Below, piece after piece: positions 25,604-36,175 of a DNA stretch of 64,000 bases (its first letter is position 1; every line of letters begins with the position of its first letter). The stretch covers positions 6,386,001-6,450,000 of the forward strand of contig NZ_JAUSZI010000002.1 of assembly GCF_030817415.1 (NCBI RefSeq). Direction: 5' to 3'. Source of the stretch: Streptomyces umbrinus. GTDB lineage: Bacteria > Actinomycetota > Actinomycetes > Streptomycetales > Streptomycetaceae. Under the pieces are notes generated by a model. It saw only the letters and a program-made list of their open reading frames with translations, ran no database searches and had not been told where the DNA came from. Both the position numbers and the translations under genes were made by a program.

Positions 25604-27895
25604 TCACTTCACGGGTTGCGGCTCCGGTGCGCTCTCCGACTCGTCCTCGCCCGCCGGGGGCTCGTCGTCGACCGGGGTCTTCACGGAGTCGAGCAGCAGC
25701 TGAGCCACGTCGACGACCGTGATGGACTCCTTGGCCTTGCCGTCGTTCTTCTTGCCGTTGACCGAGTCGGTCAGCATGACCAGGCAGAACGGGCAGGCGG
25801 TGGAGACGATGTCGGGGTTGAGGGAGAGGGCTTCGTCGACGCGCTCGTTGTTGATGCGCTTGCCGATCCGCTCCTCCATCCACATCCGCGCACCACCGGC
25901 ACCGCAGCAGAAGCCGCGCTCCTTGTGGCGGTGCATCTCCTGCTGGCGCAGGCCCGGGACGGCCGACATGATCTCGCGCGGAGGCGTGTAGATCTTGTTG
26001 TGACGGCCCAGGTAGCAGGGGTCGTGGTAGGTGATGAGGCCCTCGACCGGGGTCACCGGGATCAGCTTGCCCTCGTCGATCAGGTGCTGGAGCAGCTGGG
26101 TGTGGTGGATGACCTCGTAGTCGCCGCCGAGCTGCGGGTACTCGTTGCCGAGGGTGTTGAGGCAGTGCGGGCAGGTCGCGACGATCTTCTTCGCGGACTT
26201 GGGCTTCTTCGACTCGGCGGTGAAGTTGCCCTCGTCGTCCATCTCCTCGCCGAACGCCATGTTCAGCGCGGAGACGTTCTCCATGCCGAGCTCCTGGAAG
26301 AGGGGCTCGTTGCCCAGACGGCGGGCGGAGTCACCGGTGCACTTCTCGTCGCCGCCCATGATCGCGAACTTGACGCCCGCGATGTGCAGCAGCTCGGCGA
26401 AGGCCTTGGTGGTCTTCTTGGCGCGGTCCTCAAGGGCACCCGCACAGCCGACCCAGTACAGGTAGTCGACCTCGGACAGGTCCTCGATGTCCTTGCCGAC
26501 GACCGGGATCTCGAAGTCGACCTCCTTGAGCCACTCCAGGCGCTGCTTCTTCGCCAGACCCCAGGGGTTGCCCTTCTTCTCCAGGTTCTTGAGCATCGTG
26601 CCCGCCTCGGACGGGAACGCGCTCTCGATCATCACCTGGTAGCGGCGCATGTCGACGATGTGGTCGATGTGCTCGATGTCGACGGGGCACTGCTCGACAC
26701 AGGCGCCGCAGGTGGTGCAGGACCACAGCACGTCGGGGTCGATGACGCCGTTCTCTTCGAGGGTCCCGATGAGCGGGCGCTCGGCCTCCGCGAGGGCGGC
26801 GGCGGGCACGTCCTTGAGCTGCTCCGCGGTCGCCTTCTCGTTGCCTTCCATGTCCTTGCCGCCACCGGCGAGCAGGTAGGGGGCCTTGGCGTGGGCGTGG
26901 TCCCGCAGCGACATGATCAGCAGCTTCGGGGAGAGCGGCTTCCCGGTGTTCCAGGCGGGGCACTGCGACTGACAGCGCCCGCACTCGGTGCACGTGGAGA
27001 AGTCGAGGATGCCCTTCCAGGAGAACTGCTCGACCTGGGAGACACCGAACACGTCGTCGTCGCCCGGGTCGGTGAAGTCGATCGGCTCGCCGCCCGACGT
27101 CATCGGCAGCAGGGCACCCAGCGCGGTCCCGCCCTCGGCGTTCCGCTTGAACCAGATGTTCGGGAAGCCGAGGAAGCGGTGCCAGGCGACACCCATGTTG
27201 GTGTTCAGCGCGACGGTGATCATCCAGATCAGCGAGGTGCCGATCTTGATCATCGCGACGAGGTAGACGAGGTTCTGGAGCGCGCCGAGGGAGAGCCCCT
27301 TGAAGGCGAGGACCAGGGGGTACGAGGCGAAGTACGCGGCCTCGTAGTGCTCGACGTGGTGGATCGCGCCCTCAAGCCCGCGCAGGGTGTAGATGGCGAG
27401 GCCGATGGTGAGGATGACGTACTCGACGAAGTACGCCTGCCAGGCCTTGGAGCCCGCGAAGCGGGACTTGCGGCCGGCCCGGGAGGGCAGGTTCAGCAGC
27501 CGGATCGCGATGAGCACGACGATGCCGACGATCGTCATCACGCCGATGAACTCGGTGTACATCTCGAACGGCAGGAAGCCGCCGATGACGGGCAGCGTCC
27601 AGTCCGCCTCGAAGAGCTGGCCGTAGGCCTGCGCGAGGGTCGGCGGCAGCGTCAGGAAGCCGATCGCGACGAACCAGTGGGCGAAGCCGACGATGCCCCA
27701 GCGGTTCATCCGGGTGTGACCCAGGAATTCCTTCACCAGGGTGATCGTGCGAGCCTTGGGGTTGTCGGTGCGGCTGCCCGCCGGCACCGGCTGGCCCAGC
27801 TTCACGAACCGGTAGATCTGCGCGACGGCTCGGGCGATGAGCGCAACGCCGACCACGGTCAGGACCAGCGACACGATGATCGCGGCGAGTTGCAT
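25604..27895 (-). CDS. Membrane (Fe-S) oxidoreductase, EtfD-like
   Basis: 763 residues. The N-terminal ~250 residues are membrane helices of NarI type with conserved histidines (GFAHWFVA, AIHHVEHYE). Two 4Fe-4S clusters follow (CTECGRCQSQCP and CTTCGACVEQCPVD), then two CCG-type heterodisulfide-reductase domains (YWVGCAGALEDR, HDPCYLGRHN with FCCGAGGARM). This architecture is that of mycobacterial EtfD (Rv0338c), which takes electrons from acyl-CoA dehydrogenases via EtfAB into the respiratory chain. ATG 27895 has CGAGGAG upstream, so the 84-residue extension is rejected. A TTAC-N6-GTAA palindrome upstream supports lipid-linked control. Assignment to fatty-acid oxidation is by family inference. 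Confidence 0.9.
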   Translation of the reverse strand: MQLAAIIVSLVLTVVGVALIARAVAQIYRFVKLGQPVPAGSRTDNPKARTITLVKEFLGHTRMNRWGIVGFAHWFVAIGFLTLPPTLAQAYGQLFEADWTLPVIGGFLPFEMYTEFIGVMTIVGIVVLIAIRLLNLPSRAGRKSRFAGSKAWQAYFVEYVILTIGLAIYTLRGLEGAIHHVEHYEAAYFASYPLVLAFKGLSLGALQNLVYLVAMIKIGTSLIWMITVALNTNMGVAWHRFLGFPNIWFKRNAEGGTALGALLPMTSGGEPIDFTDPGDDDVFGVSQVEQFSWKGILDFSTCTECGRCQSQCPAWNTGKPLSPKLLIMSLRDHAHAKAPYLLAGGGKDMEGNEKATAEQLKDVPAAALAEAERPLIGTLEENGVIDPDVLWSCTTCGACVEQCPVDIEHIDHIVDMRRYQVMIESAFPSEAGTMLKNLEKKGNPWGLAKKQRLEWLKEVDFEIPVVGKDIEDLSEVDYLYWVGCAGALEDRAKKTTKAFAELLHIAGVKFAIMGGDEKCTGDSARRLGNEPLFQELGMENVSALNMAFGEEMDDEGNFTAESKKPKSAKKIVATCPHCLNTLGNEYPQLGGDYEVIHHTQLLQHLIDEGKLIPVTPVEGLITYHDPCYLGRHNKIYTPPREIMSAVPGLRQQEMHRHKERGFCCGAGGARMWMEERIGKRINNERVDEALSLNPDIVSTACPFCLVMLTDSVNGKKNDGKAKESITVVDVAQLLLDSVKTPVDDEPPAGEDESESAPEPQPVK

Positions 27896-27959
27896 TTCGG
27901 GACTCCTCGGGCCTGCGAGGTTCTCTTCGGGGTGGGTCTCCCGGTTCCCCGAAGATTGA

Positions 27960-27973
27960 TTACTAAGCGGTAA
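27960..27973. promoter_or_regulatory. TTAC-N6-GTAA operator-like palindrome
   Basis: TTACTAAGCGGTAA lies 65-78 nt upstream of the EtfD-like start, in a locally AT-rich segment of a GC-rich region. Half-sites TTAC/GTAA with this spacing resemble operators of TetR-type fatty-acid catabolism repressors in actinobacteria. The rest of 27896-28196 shows no gene. Confidence 0.55.
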
Positions 27974-28196
27974 CTTATGCAGTCCTCTGAGACTACCCAC
28001 TCCTGTGTCCGCACTGTAGTCAGGGGTGCGGTGATCTGCGTCGCTGAGGCTTGCCTGAGTGAGTCGTGCCCCTTCAGGGTCGCGGGGCAGTGACACTATG
28101 CGGCTCCGCCGCGTGGGCGCGACCAGCCCCCGCGGGCCCGCAGTCAACTGCCGACCCGCAGGTCACGGCCTAATTGCGCGTAAGGGTGAGATAAGA

Positions 28197-28217
28197 GTTG
28201 AGCCCCCAAGACTCACC
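28197..28217. promoter_or_regulatory. Degenerate HAIR element (upstream HspR site)
   Basis: GTTGAGC-N7-ACTCACC matches 5 of 7 positions in each arm of the HspR-associated inverted repeat CTTGAGT-N7-ACTCAAG. It lies 52 nt upstream of the near-consensus copy. Multiple HAIR copies before dnaK are known in Streptomyces. Confidence 0.6.
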
Positions 28218-28221
28218 TCTG

Positions 28222-28269
28222 TTGACCGAGCGGGGAGCGTCGTGCACACTTGAGCCTGTTCCACTCAAG
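28222..28269 (+). promoter_or_regulatory. dnaK promoter with HAIR operator
   Basis: CTTGAGC-CTGTTCC-ACTCAAG at 28249-28269 is a near-perfect HAIR element, the binding site of HspR. A candidate -35 TTGACC (28222-28227) and -10 CACACT (28245-28250), 17 nt apart, place the operator over the -10 and transcription start, as expected for repression by the HspR/DnaK complex. HspR is encoded at the end of this operon, closing the feedback loop. Confidence 0.8.
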
Positions 28270-28289
28270 TCATTGCTGGAGGAATTGAA

Positions 28290-30151
<1,862 letters not shown>

Positions 30152-30155
<4 letters not shown>

Positions 30156-30820
30156 CAGAGGAGACCCCGGGCTTCGACGAGCAGCCCGACGTCCCCTCCG
30201 GCGCCACCCCTGAAGACGCCGAGCCGAAGGCTGCCCCCTCCGTCGAGGAGGGGGCGGCCCAGGCAGGGGACGCGGCAGCAGCAGCACAGATCGCGGGCCT
30301 CACCGCCCAGCTGGACCAGGTGCGCACGGCGCTCGGCGAGCGTACGGCGGACGTCCAGCGGCTCCAGGCCGAGTACCAGAACTACCGCCGTCGGGTCGAG
30401 CGCGACCGGATCGCGGTCAAGGAGATCGCCATCGCGAACCTCCTGACCGAGCTCCTGCCCGTGCTCGACGACATCGGCCGCGCGCGGGACCACAGCGAAC
30501 TGGTCGGCGGCTTCAAGTCGGTGGCCGAGTCGCTGGAGACCGTCGCGGCGAAGATGGGTCTGCAGCAGTTCGGCAAGGAGGGCGAGCCCTTCGACCCGAC
30601 GATCCACGAGGCCCTGATGCACAGTTACGCACCGGACGTCACCGAGACGACGTGCGTGGCGATTCTGCAGCCGGGGTATCGCTTCGGCGAGCGCACCATC
30701 CGCCCCGCGCGGGTGGCCGTCGCCGAGCCCCAGCCGGGCGCGCAGACGGTCAAGGGCGACGAGACGGACGGGACCCAGGCGGCCGACGACAAGGAGAGCG
30801 GTGGCCCGGAAGAGGGCTGA
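30152..30820 (+). CDS. grpE: Nucleotide exchange factor GrpE
   Basis: 222 residues. An acidic, Ala-rich N-terminus precedes the long coiled-coil helix ([18 protein letters not shown]) and the beta-domain ending in the GrpE signature region ([20 protein letters not shown]). It accelerates ADP release from DnaK. GTG start overlaps dnaK. 87 nt separate it from dnaJ. Confidence 0.97.
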
Positions 30821-30907
30821 CGTGAAACAGGGCGTACGCGCGCCCGTATGCAGCAAGAACACCAAGCGCGTACGTGACAGTGGCGTGCGGAAGGAGGGGC
30901 GTCGAGG

Positions 30908-32104
30908 ATGAGCACCAAGGACTTCATCGAGAAGGACTACTACAAGGTCCTCGGCGTCCCCAAGGACGCCACCGAGGCCGAGATCAAGAAGGCGTACCGG
31001 AAGCTCGCCCGCGAGTACCACCCGGACGCCAACAAGGGGAACGCGAAGGCCGAGGACCGCTTCAAGGAGATCTCCGAGGCGAACGACATCCTCGGTGACC
31101 CCAAGAAGCGCAAGGAGTACGACGAGGCCCGCGCCCTCTTCGGCAACGGCGGGTTCAGGCCAGGACCCGGCGCCGGAGGCGGCAACTTCAACTTCGACCT
31201 GGGCGACCTCTTCGGAGGAGGCCCGGGTCAGGGCGGAGCGGGCGGCCAGGGCGGCGCCGGCGGCTTCGGCGGCGGTATCGGTGACGTCTTCGGCGGGCTG
31301 TTCAACCGCGGCGGCGCCACCACCGGCACGCGTACGCAGCCGCGGCGCGGCCAGGACATCGACACCGAGGTCACGCTCAGCTTCACGGAGGCGGTGGACG
31401 GGGCGACCGTGCCCCTCCGCATGACCTCGCAGTCCCCCTGCAAGGCCTGTTCGGGCACCGGCGACAAGAACGGCACACCGCGCGTGTGCCCGACCTGCGT
31501 CGGCACCGGCCAGGTGGCGCGCGGCTCGGGCGGCGGCTTCTCGCTGACCGACCCGTGCCCCGACTGCAAGGGCCGCGGCCTGATCGCGGAGCACGCGTGC
31601 CTGGTCTGCAACGGCTCGGGACGCGCCAAGTCGTCCCGCACCATGCAGGTCCGTATCCCGGCCGGGGTCTCGGACAGCCAGCGCATCCGCCTCCGCGGCA
31701 AGGGCGCCCCGGGCGAGCGGGGCGGACCGGCGGGCGACCTCTACGTCACCGTGCACGTCGACGCCCACCCGGTCTTCGGCCGCAAGGGCGACAACCTCAC
31801 CGTCACCGTGCCCGTCACCTTCACGGAGGCGGCGCTCGGCGGCGAGGTCCGCGTGCCCACGCTCGGGGGGCCTCCGGTCACCCTGAAGCTGCCCCCGGGC
31901 ACGCCCAACGGCCGTACGATGCGCGCCCGTGGCAAGGGCGCGGTCCGCAAGGACGGCACCCGCGGGGACCTGTTGGTCACCGTCGAGGTGAGTGTCCCCA
32001 CGGACGTGACGGGGAAGGCTCGTGACGCGCTCGAGGCGTATCGCGAGGCCACCGCGGACGAGGACCCGCGGGCGGAGCTGTTCCAGGCCGCGAAGGGAGC
32101 ATGA
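30908..32104 (+). CDS. dnaJ: Hsp40 co-chaperone DnaJ
   Basis: 398 residues. The J-domain at 10-75 contains the HPD motif (YHPDANKG). A Gly/Phe-rich region is followed by four zinc-binding repeats CKACSGTG, CPTCVGTG, CPDCKGRG and CLVCNGSG, then the C-terminal substrate domain. GGAAGGAGGGG lies upstream of ATG 30908. It stimulates DnaK ATPase activity and hands over clients. The hspR start lies 7 nt after its stop. Confidence 0.97.
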   Translation: MSTKDFIEKDYYKVLGVPKDATEAEIKKAYRKLAREYHPDANKGNAKAEDRFKEISEANDILGDPKKRKEYDEARALFGNGGFRPGPGAGGGNFNFDLGDLFGGGPGQGGAGGQGGAGGFGGGIGDVFGGLFNRGGATTGTRTQPRRGQDIDTEVTLSFTEAVDGATVPLRMTSQSPCKACSGTGDKNGTPRVCPTCVGTGQVARGSGGGFSLTDPCPDCKGRGLIAEHACLVCNGSGRAKSSRTMQVRIPAGVSDSQRIRLRGKGAPGERGGPAGDLYVTVHVDAHPVFGRKGDNLTVTVPVTFTEAALGGEVRVPTLGGPPVTLKLPPGTPNGRTMRARGKGAVRKDGTRGDLLVTVEVSVPTDVTGKARDALEAYREATADEDPRAELFQAAKGA

Positions 32105-32111
32105 GGACACC

Positions 32112-32579
32112 ATGGACGCAACCGGACGCCGTCGACAGAGTTCTTATTCCGCATATGAGCTGACGGAAGAAACACCGGTGTACGTCATCTCGGTGGCCGC
32201 CCAGCTCTCCGGCCTGCACCCGCAGACCCTCCGCCAGTACGACCGTCTCGGCCTGGTCTCCCCGGACCGCACAGCCGGGCGCGGCCGCCGCTACTCGGCC
32301 CGTGACATCGAACTGCTGCGCACCGTCCAGCAGTTGTCGCAGGACGAGGGCATCAACCTCGCCGGCATCAAGCGCATCATCGAGCTGGAGAACCAGGTCG
32401 CCGCGCTCCAGTCCCGCGTCGCGGAGATGGAAGCGGCCCTGGACGGCGCGGCGGCCGCGATGCAGCAGCGCGAGGCCGCCGTCCACGCCTCGTACCGCCG
32501 CGACCTGGTCCCGTACCAGGAGGTCCAGCAGACGAGCGCGCTGGTGGTGTGGCGCCCGAAGCGACAGCAGTCGGACTGA
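32112..32579 (+). CDS. hspR: MerR-family heat-shock repressor HspR
   Basis: 155 residues. A MerR-type winged helix (YVISVAAQLSGLHPQTLRQYDRLGL, with RRYSARDIELLRTVQQL) is followed by a coiled coil (IIELENQVAALQSRVAEMEA). Last gene of the dnaK operon, so it represses its own transcription through the HAIR elements at 28197-28269. ATG 32112 lies 7 nt after the dnaJ stop; the longer reading into dnaJ is rejected. Confidence 0.96.
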   Translation: MDATGRRRQSSYSAYELTEETPVYVISVAAQLSGLHPQTLRQYDRLGLVSPDRTAGRGRRYSARDIELLRTVQQLSQDEGINLAGIKRIIELENQVAALQSRVAEMEAALDGAAAAMQQREAAVHASYRRDLVPYQEVQQTSALVVWRPKRQQSD

Positions 32580-32608
32580 CACGCGCGCATGAGGACACAC
32601 GTATAAGT

Positions 32609-32658
32609 ACATGGGAGGGGCCCGGAGGTTCGACCGAACCTCCGGGCCCCTCCCATGT
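32609..32658. terminator. Long hairpin terminator of the dnaK operon
   Basis: A 24-bp perfect inverted repeat (ACATGGGAGGGGCCCGGAGG at its left edge) with a 2-nt centre, starting 30 nt after the hspR stop and ending 32 nt before the next start. No U-run, as is usual in Streptomyces. Confidence 0.93.
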
Positions 32659-32690
32659 GTTGTCGGATTCTGGGGGAATGGAGCTTTCCC

Positions 32691-33206
32691 ATGGCCATGG
32701 TGGGGCTGTTCTGGATCGCCGAGGGCGATGTGTATGTGGGGGCGAAACCGTCCGGGCAGGCCCCGGGGGTGCGGCTGACGCCGGAGGGGGTTGTGTCGCT
32801 CGGCGACGGCAGCTCGGACCTGTGGCCGTGGGACGAGGTGCGTGGGCTGACCGTCGGGGATGTCCCGCTGAAAACCCTCAAGCGTCAGATCAGCGTGATG
32901 GTGGACATGGTGCTGACCGTGACCAGCTTCGGCGAGACCGACGCACCGCCCATGATGAGCGTCATGGTCGAAACAGCCGACGGGACCACCGATTTGACCG
33001 TGTACGCGGCGGCGTCCAGTTACTCCCAGGAGGAGTACGACCTCTCGCTGTCCCTCCTGTCCCACCTGACGGCGGGAGAGGCCACCCTGCGGGCGACGCT
33101 GGCCGCCATGGCGCAGTGGGGCCGGGCGCAGGAGGACGGTTCGCCCCGGGCGGCGGAGCGGGAGGGGCTGCTGCGGGAGTGGGTCGGGGTCGGCAGCCTC
33201 TCGTGA
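32691..33206 (+). CDS. Hypothetical protein
   Basis: 171 residues from ATG 32691 (GGAG 8 nt upstream); ATG 32697 is an alternative. The N-terminal half is beta-rich (FWIAEGDVYVGAKPSG, RLTPEGVVSLGDGSSDLWPW), the C-terminal half helical (YDLSLSLLSHLTAGEATLRA). It resembles small uncharacterised actinobacterial proteins, possibly PH-like in the first 100 residues. No signal peptide or membrane helix is seen. Confidence 0.75.
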   Translation: MAMVGLFWIAEGDVYVGAKPSGQAPGVRLTPEGVVSLGDGSSDLWPWDEVRGLTVGDVPLKTLKRQISVMVDMVLTVTSFGETDAPPMMSVMVETADGTTDLTVYAAASSYSQEEYDLSLSLLSHLTAGEATLRATLAAMAQWGRAQEDGSPRAAEREGLLREWVGVGSLS

Positions 33207-33249
33207 GTGAACGGGCATCAGGAGTGGCGGGGTATCAGGGGTGGCCGGC

Positions 33250-33975
33250 TCATGGCCGTAGCGCGACGAAGACGAACTCCCGGCCCGGCCGGTCGGGGGC
33301 GTCGCGGACGTCCTCCACGACGTACCCCTGCGCGGCCAGGTCCGCCTCGATCTCGTTCCGCTCGCGGAAACGGAGGGTCGATTCCGAGGTCAGAACCTCT
33401 CCGTCCGCGGCGAACACGAAGGTGTGGCGGAATGTCACCAACTGCCCGTCGACCTCGACCAGGTCGTCCCAGCCCTCGATCGCGCCGACACTCGGGAGCT
33501 CCGTAACCCCGTACGAGGCCTCGCGGTTCCACTCCTCCCAGGCGCGCCGGGCCGGATTCCGCGTCTCGAAGACGAAACGCCCACCGGGCCGCAGGGCTTC
33601 GTAGGCGCCCCGCAGGGTCTTCCGCCACATCTCCGGATCGGCCAACTCCTGGGCGGCGTTCGCCGTCATGGTCGCGAGATCGGCCTGGAGCGGCGGGAGG
33701 GTGGTGCCGTCCCCGTGGACCCAGCGCACCCTTTCACTGCCGGGCTTGCCCCGGGCCACGTCGAGGGACGCCAGGGCGGGGTCGACACCGACGACGTCGA
33801 TCCCGCGATCGGCGAGCAGCAGCGCGAACACGCCCGTCCCGCAGCCGATGTCGAGAACCTGACGCGCCCCGAACTCCTCGGCGATGCGCACGTACGCGTC
33901 GAGGTCGCTCCGATCGGGATCGAGCGGGTCGTAGAGCGCGGCGAGCCGCGGATGCCGGAAGGCTTCGCCCGCCAT
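33250..33975 (-). CDS. Class I SAM-dependent methyltransferase
   Basis: 241 residues from ATG 33975, which overlaps the DUF397 stop (TGATGG). SAM motif I is VLDIGCGTGVFALLL, the acidic end of strand 2 is VVGVDPA, and motif IV lies in LATMTANAAQEL, with LRPGGRFVFETRNPARRAWE after it. A C-terminal beta domain (TFRHTFVF, STLRFR) is typical of the small-molecule type. Substrate unknown. Confidence 0.88.
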   Translation of the reverse strand: MAGEAFRHPRLAALYDPLDPDRSDLDAYVRIAEEFGARQVLDIGCGTGVFALLLADRGIDVVGVDPALASLDVARGKPGSERVRWVHGDGTTLPPLQADLATMTANAAQELADPEMWRKTLRGAYEALRPGGRFVFETRNPARRAWEEWNREASYGVTELPSVGAIEGWDDLVEVDGQLVTFRHTFVFAADGEVLTSESTLRFRERNEIEADLAAQGYVVEDVRDAPDRPGREFVFVALRP

Positions 33976-34181
33976 CAGCAGTTGCGAGGCGCGCGCCCGG
34001 CGGTACGGGTACGGGCGTGGTGCAGAAGTCCCGCGAGGCCCTGCGGGGCGGTGGCGAGGACGACGCCGGGGGTGTCGCTCTCGCGGAGGCGGAGGGTTCC
34101 GTCGGGGGCGGTGGCTATGTAGAGACACTCGCCCTGCGGGCCGCCGCTGAACGTCGACTTCTGCCAGTTGAGTTCAGGCAT
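33975..34181 (-). CDS. DUF397 protein of a WhiJ-like cassette
   Basis: 68 residues. The family core W-KS-S (NWQKSTFSGGPQGECLYIA) and LRLRESDTPG are both present. Small DUF397 proteins accompany XRE/DUF5753 regulators throughout Streptomyces and are thought to act with them, as in whiJ loci. It is followed without a gap by the methyltransferase. Confidence 0.88.
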   Translation of the reverse strand: MPELNWQKSTFSGGPQGECLYIATAPDGTLRLRESDTPGVVLATAPQGLAGLLHHARTRTAGRAPRNC

Positions 34182-34191
34182 CCGCGTCTCC

Positions 34192-35079
34192 CTAGAGGGT
34201 GTAGAGGACGTGCTGGATGAGGGCCAGAGAGTCCTTCACGGAGTGTGCTTCCGGGGCCAACGATACGTCGATCGGGGGCAAGGCGTAATCAGCAAGCCGC
34301 TCGAACAGCCTCCCGTACTGGAGCAGGGCCTCCTGGTCGCCCAAGTACCGGATCCCGGTGGGCTGTTCGAGTACCACGGTGCCCAGTCGTGGCTCGGAAG
34401 GGAGCAGGTGGACGAAGTTCCCGCTGATGGCGGCATGCGCCTGAGAGCTGAACGGATAGATCCGGATGGTCACGTGGGGGAGCCGGGCCAGCTCGATGAG
34501 ATGGAGCAACTGGCCGCGAACCACGTCCGTGCCGCCGAACCGCATGTGCAGGGCGGACTCGTGGATCACGGCGTGTACGGACGGGGGGTTCTCGCGGGTC
34601 AGGATCCGCTGCCGTTCCATACGGAACCTCAGTGCGTACTCGACGTCCTCGTTCTCGAAGCCCAGTTTCGGGGTGGCGAAGATGGCCTGTGCGTAGTCGG
34701 CCGTCTGGAAGAGGCCCGGGATGAAGAGTGACTGGTGCAACCGCAGTTCAACCGCTTGCCCTTCCAGCTCCGCCATGTTCAAGGGCCCTTGTTCCATGGG
34801 CTTTTTGTAGGCCGCCCACCACCCCTTGCCCGTTGCCTCGGACATGACCACCAGAGCCTCGATGTAGGTCTTATCCGTGCATCCATAGAGGTCGCACAGC
34901 TCGTGGAGGCGTTCCGTCAGGATGGTCGTCTTCGCCGTCTCGATCTGGCTCAGCTGGGCCCTGCCCATGCCGATGCGCGCGGCAGCCTCCCCGGCACTGA
35001 ACCCTGCTTGTTCGCGCAGGTGTTTGAGTTCGTAGCCGAGTCGTCGCTGGCGTTCGCTGATGGTGGTGCGCAGTCCCAC
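34192..35079 (-). CDS. WhiJ-like XRE regulator with DUF5753 domain
   Basis: 295 residues. The XRE helix-turn-helix is at 14-70 (LREQAGFSAGEAAARIGMGRAQLSQIET). The C-terminal DUF5753 domain contains LFIPGLFQTADYAQAI, VHAVIHESALHMRFGG and QLLHLIELARLPHVTIRIYP. GTG 35079 is preceded by GAGGAG. It forms a cassette with the DUF397 gene downstream and the divergent anti-sigma-type ATPase. A truncated relative lies at 58160-58822. Confidence 0.92.
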   Translation of the reverse strand: MGLRTTISERQRRLGYELKHLREQAGFSAGEAAARIGMGRAQLSQIETAKTTILTERLHELCDLYGCTDKTYIEALVVMSEATGKGWWAAYKKPMEQGPLNMAELEGQAVELRLHQSLFIPGLFQTADYAQAIFATPKLGFENEDVEYALRFRMERQRILTRENPPSVHAVIHESALHMRFGGTDVVRGQLLHLIELARLPHVTIRIYPFSSQAHAAISGNFVHLLPSEPRLGTVVLEQPTGIRYLGDQEALLQYGRLFERLADYALPPIDVSLAPEAHSVKDSLALIQHVLYTL

Positions 35080-35185
35080 GGTTCACTCCTCATCGGTCGC
35101 CAAAGTCTCCCCGGATCACAGGAGTTCGTCCACCGATACGAGTGAGTAGCTTGAACAATGTAAACCACCGGCCCTACTGTGAGTG

Positions 35186-35210
35186 TGGTTCCAGTCACCA
35201 AGAGGAACCA
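35186..35210. promoter_or_regulatory. Candidate operator TGGTTCC-N11-GGAACCA
   Basis: Perfect 7-bp inverted repeat with 11-nt spacing in the 251-nt divergent gap between the WhiJ-like regulator and the ATPase gene. Position suggests binding by the neighbouring XRE protein. No other gene or confident promoter was seen in 35080-35330. Confidence 0.45.
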
Positions 35211-35330
35211 TTCAACTCCCCCTGCCCACAAGCCGACAGAGCACCCGCCCCTCCACCCAGGAGCGCTCGGGCAAAGCCATCGCCGGGCGCGGGCCGTGTC
35301 ACCCCCCACCCCCGACTGGAGCCGCCACCC

Positions 35331-35762
35331 ATGAACCCCGCCCGCCGCGCCGCCCACCGCCCCGCGCAACTCGCCTACGAATACAGCCTGTTCGCCCCCG
35401 CGGACGCCACCGCGCCCCGCGTCTGCCGGGACTTCGTGCGGGCCGTCCTGTTCACGCACGACCGCGAAACCCTCGTCATGCCCGCCGCCCTGTGCACCTC
35501 GGAACTCGTCACGAACGTCCATCTGCACACCAAGGGCGCCGCCATGCTGCGGATCCGGCTGAATCCGGCCCGTCTCCATGTGAGCGTCTTCGACGAGAGC
35601 CCCGACCCACCGGTCGTGGCGCACCCGGCGGCGGGGGTCGCCGCCTGCTGGGGGCGAGGGCTTGCCCTGGTCGAGGAGGTGGCGGACACATGGGGCGTCG
35701 CGGACGGGAGGACGGGGCGGTACGCGAAGGGGGTTTGGTTCGAGCTGCGGCCGGCGGGGTGA
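35331..35762 (+). CDS. Anti-sigma-factor-like ATPase (HATPase_c_2)
   Basis: 143 residues from ATG 35331. The GHKL pattern is short but recognisable: N-box ALCTSELVTNVHLHT, then LHVSVFDESPDPP, then GRGLALVEEVADTWGV. Such RsbW/SpoIIAB-like proteins in Streptomyces usually accompany WhiJ-like regulators, as here. It may act as an anti-sigma kinase or simply bind ATP. The 63-residue upstream extension has non-coding composition and is rejected. Confidence 0.85.
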   Translation: MNPARRAAHRPAQLAYEYSLFAPADATAPRVCRDFVRAVLFTHDRETLVMPAALCTSELVTNVHLHTKGAAMLRIRLNPARLHVSVFDESPDPPVVAHPAAGVAACWGRGLALVEEVADTWGVADGRTGRYAKGVWFELRPAG

Positions 35763-35787
35763 GCCGTATCCGCTCACCTGTTTGAGT
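35747..35787. repeat. Left copy of a degenerate direct repeat
   Basis: GCGGCCGGCGGGGTGAG plus about 25 nt, covering the 3' end of the ATPase gene, recurs at 36176-36216 with roughly 80% identity. The pair brackets the small membrane-protein gene. Confidence 0.6.
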
Positions 35788-36053
35788 CAGCCGGATGCCT
35801 CGACGCCCATTTGCCTGCCCGCCGCGCGGCGTTCCCGCAAGCTCAGGGCCCACGACGCCACTGCGAGGCAGATGGGCAGGTAGAACACCCACAAGTCCGA
35901 GGCACCGGAAGCTGCGAGAAGGCACCTTGAAGACACCGCAGCCGTAAGCAGTACAGCGGGCAGCCACTGACGCCAGGGGGGCAAGTGGCTCATCCGAAAG
36001 ACCGACCAGGCCATCCAGGCGAAGACGCACAGAACGGGGATCTCGAAGATCAT
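35787..36053 (-). CDS. Small membrane protein
   Basis: 88 residues with three hydrophobic segments (IPVLCVFAWMAWSVF, QWLPAVLLTAAVSS, WVFYLPICLAVASWAL) and a basic C-terminus (LRERRAAGRQ). Family not recognised. It lies between two copies of a degenerate repeat, so it may have arrived by insertion. Coding support is the hydrophobic pattern and good third-position GC bias only. Confidence 0.6.
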   Translation of the reverse strand: MIFEIPVLCVFAWMAWSVFRMSHLPPWRQWLPAVLLTAAVSSRCLLAASGASDLWVFYLPICLAVASWALSLRERRAAGRQMGVEASG

Positions 36054-36111
36054 CCAAGGCTCCGGAACATAGAGGCAGGCGTCAAGCGCGAGCGAGCCCG
36101 CTGAACGTACC

Positions 36112-36143
36112 GCCTGCTCCCGGGACCGGTCCCGGGAGCAGGC
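36112..36143. terminator. 32-nt perfect palindrome, probable terminator
   Basis: GCCTGCTCCCGGGACC immediately followed by its exact complement, 16-bp arms with no loop. Lies upstream of the small membrane-protein gene rather than after a visible gene end, so it may insulate it from, or replace, a lost neighbour. The rest of 36054-36271 shows no gene. Confidence 0.6.
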
Positions 36144-36175
36144 AGACCAGCCATCGGTGCGCGGAGCGGCTAACC

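Noticed and set aside
25571..27973. 800-residue plus ORF opposite the Fe-S oxidoreductase
   Set aside because: Val/Asp/Leu-rich shadow without any family pattern; the minus-strand gene has all expected cysteine motifs.
30821..30907. Possible tRNA or regulatory RNA between grpE and dnaJ
   Set aside because: Only short GCGTACGC-type inverted repeats; no cloverleaf or T-loop sequence. No tRNA or rRNA was recognised anywhere in the window.
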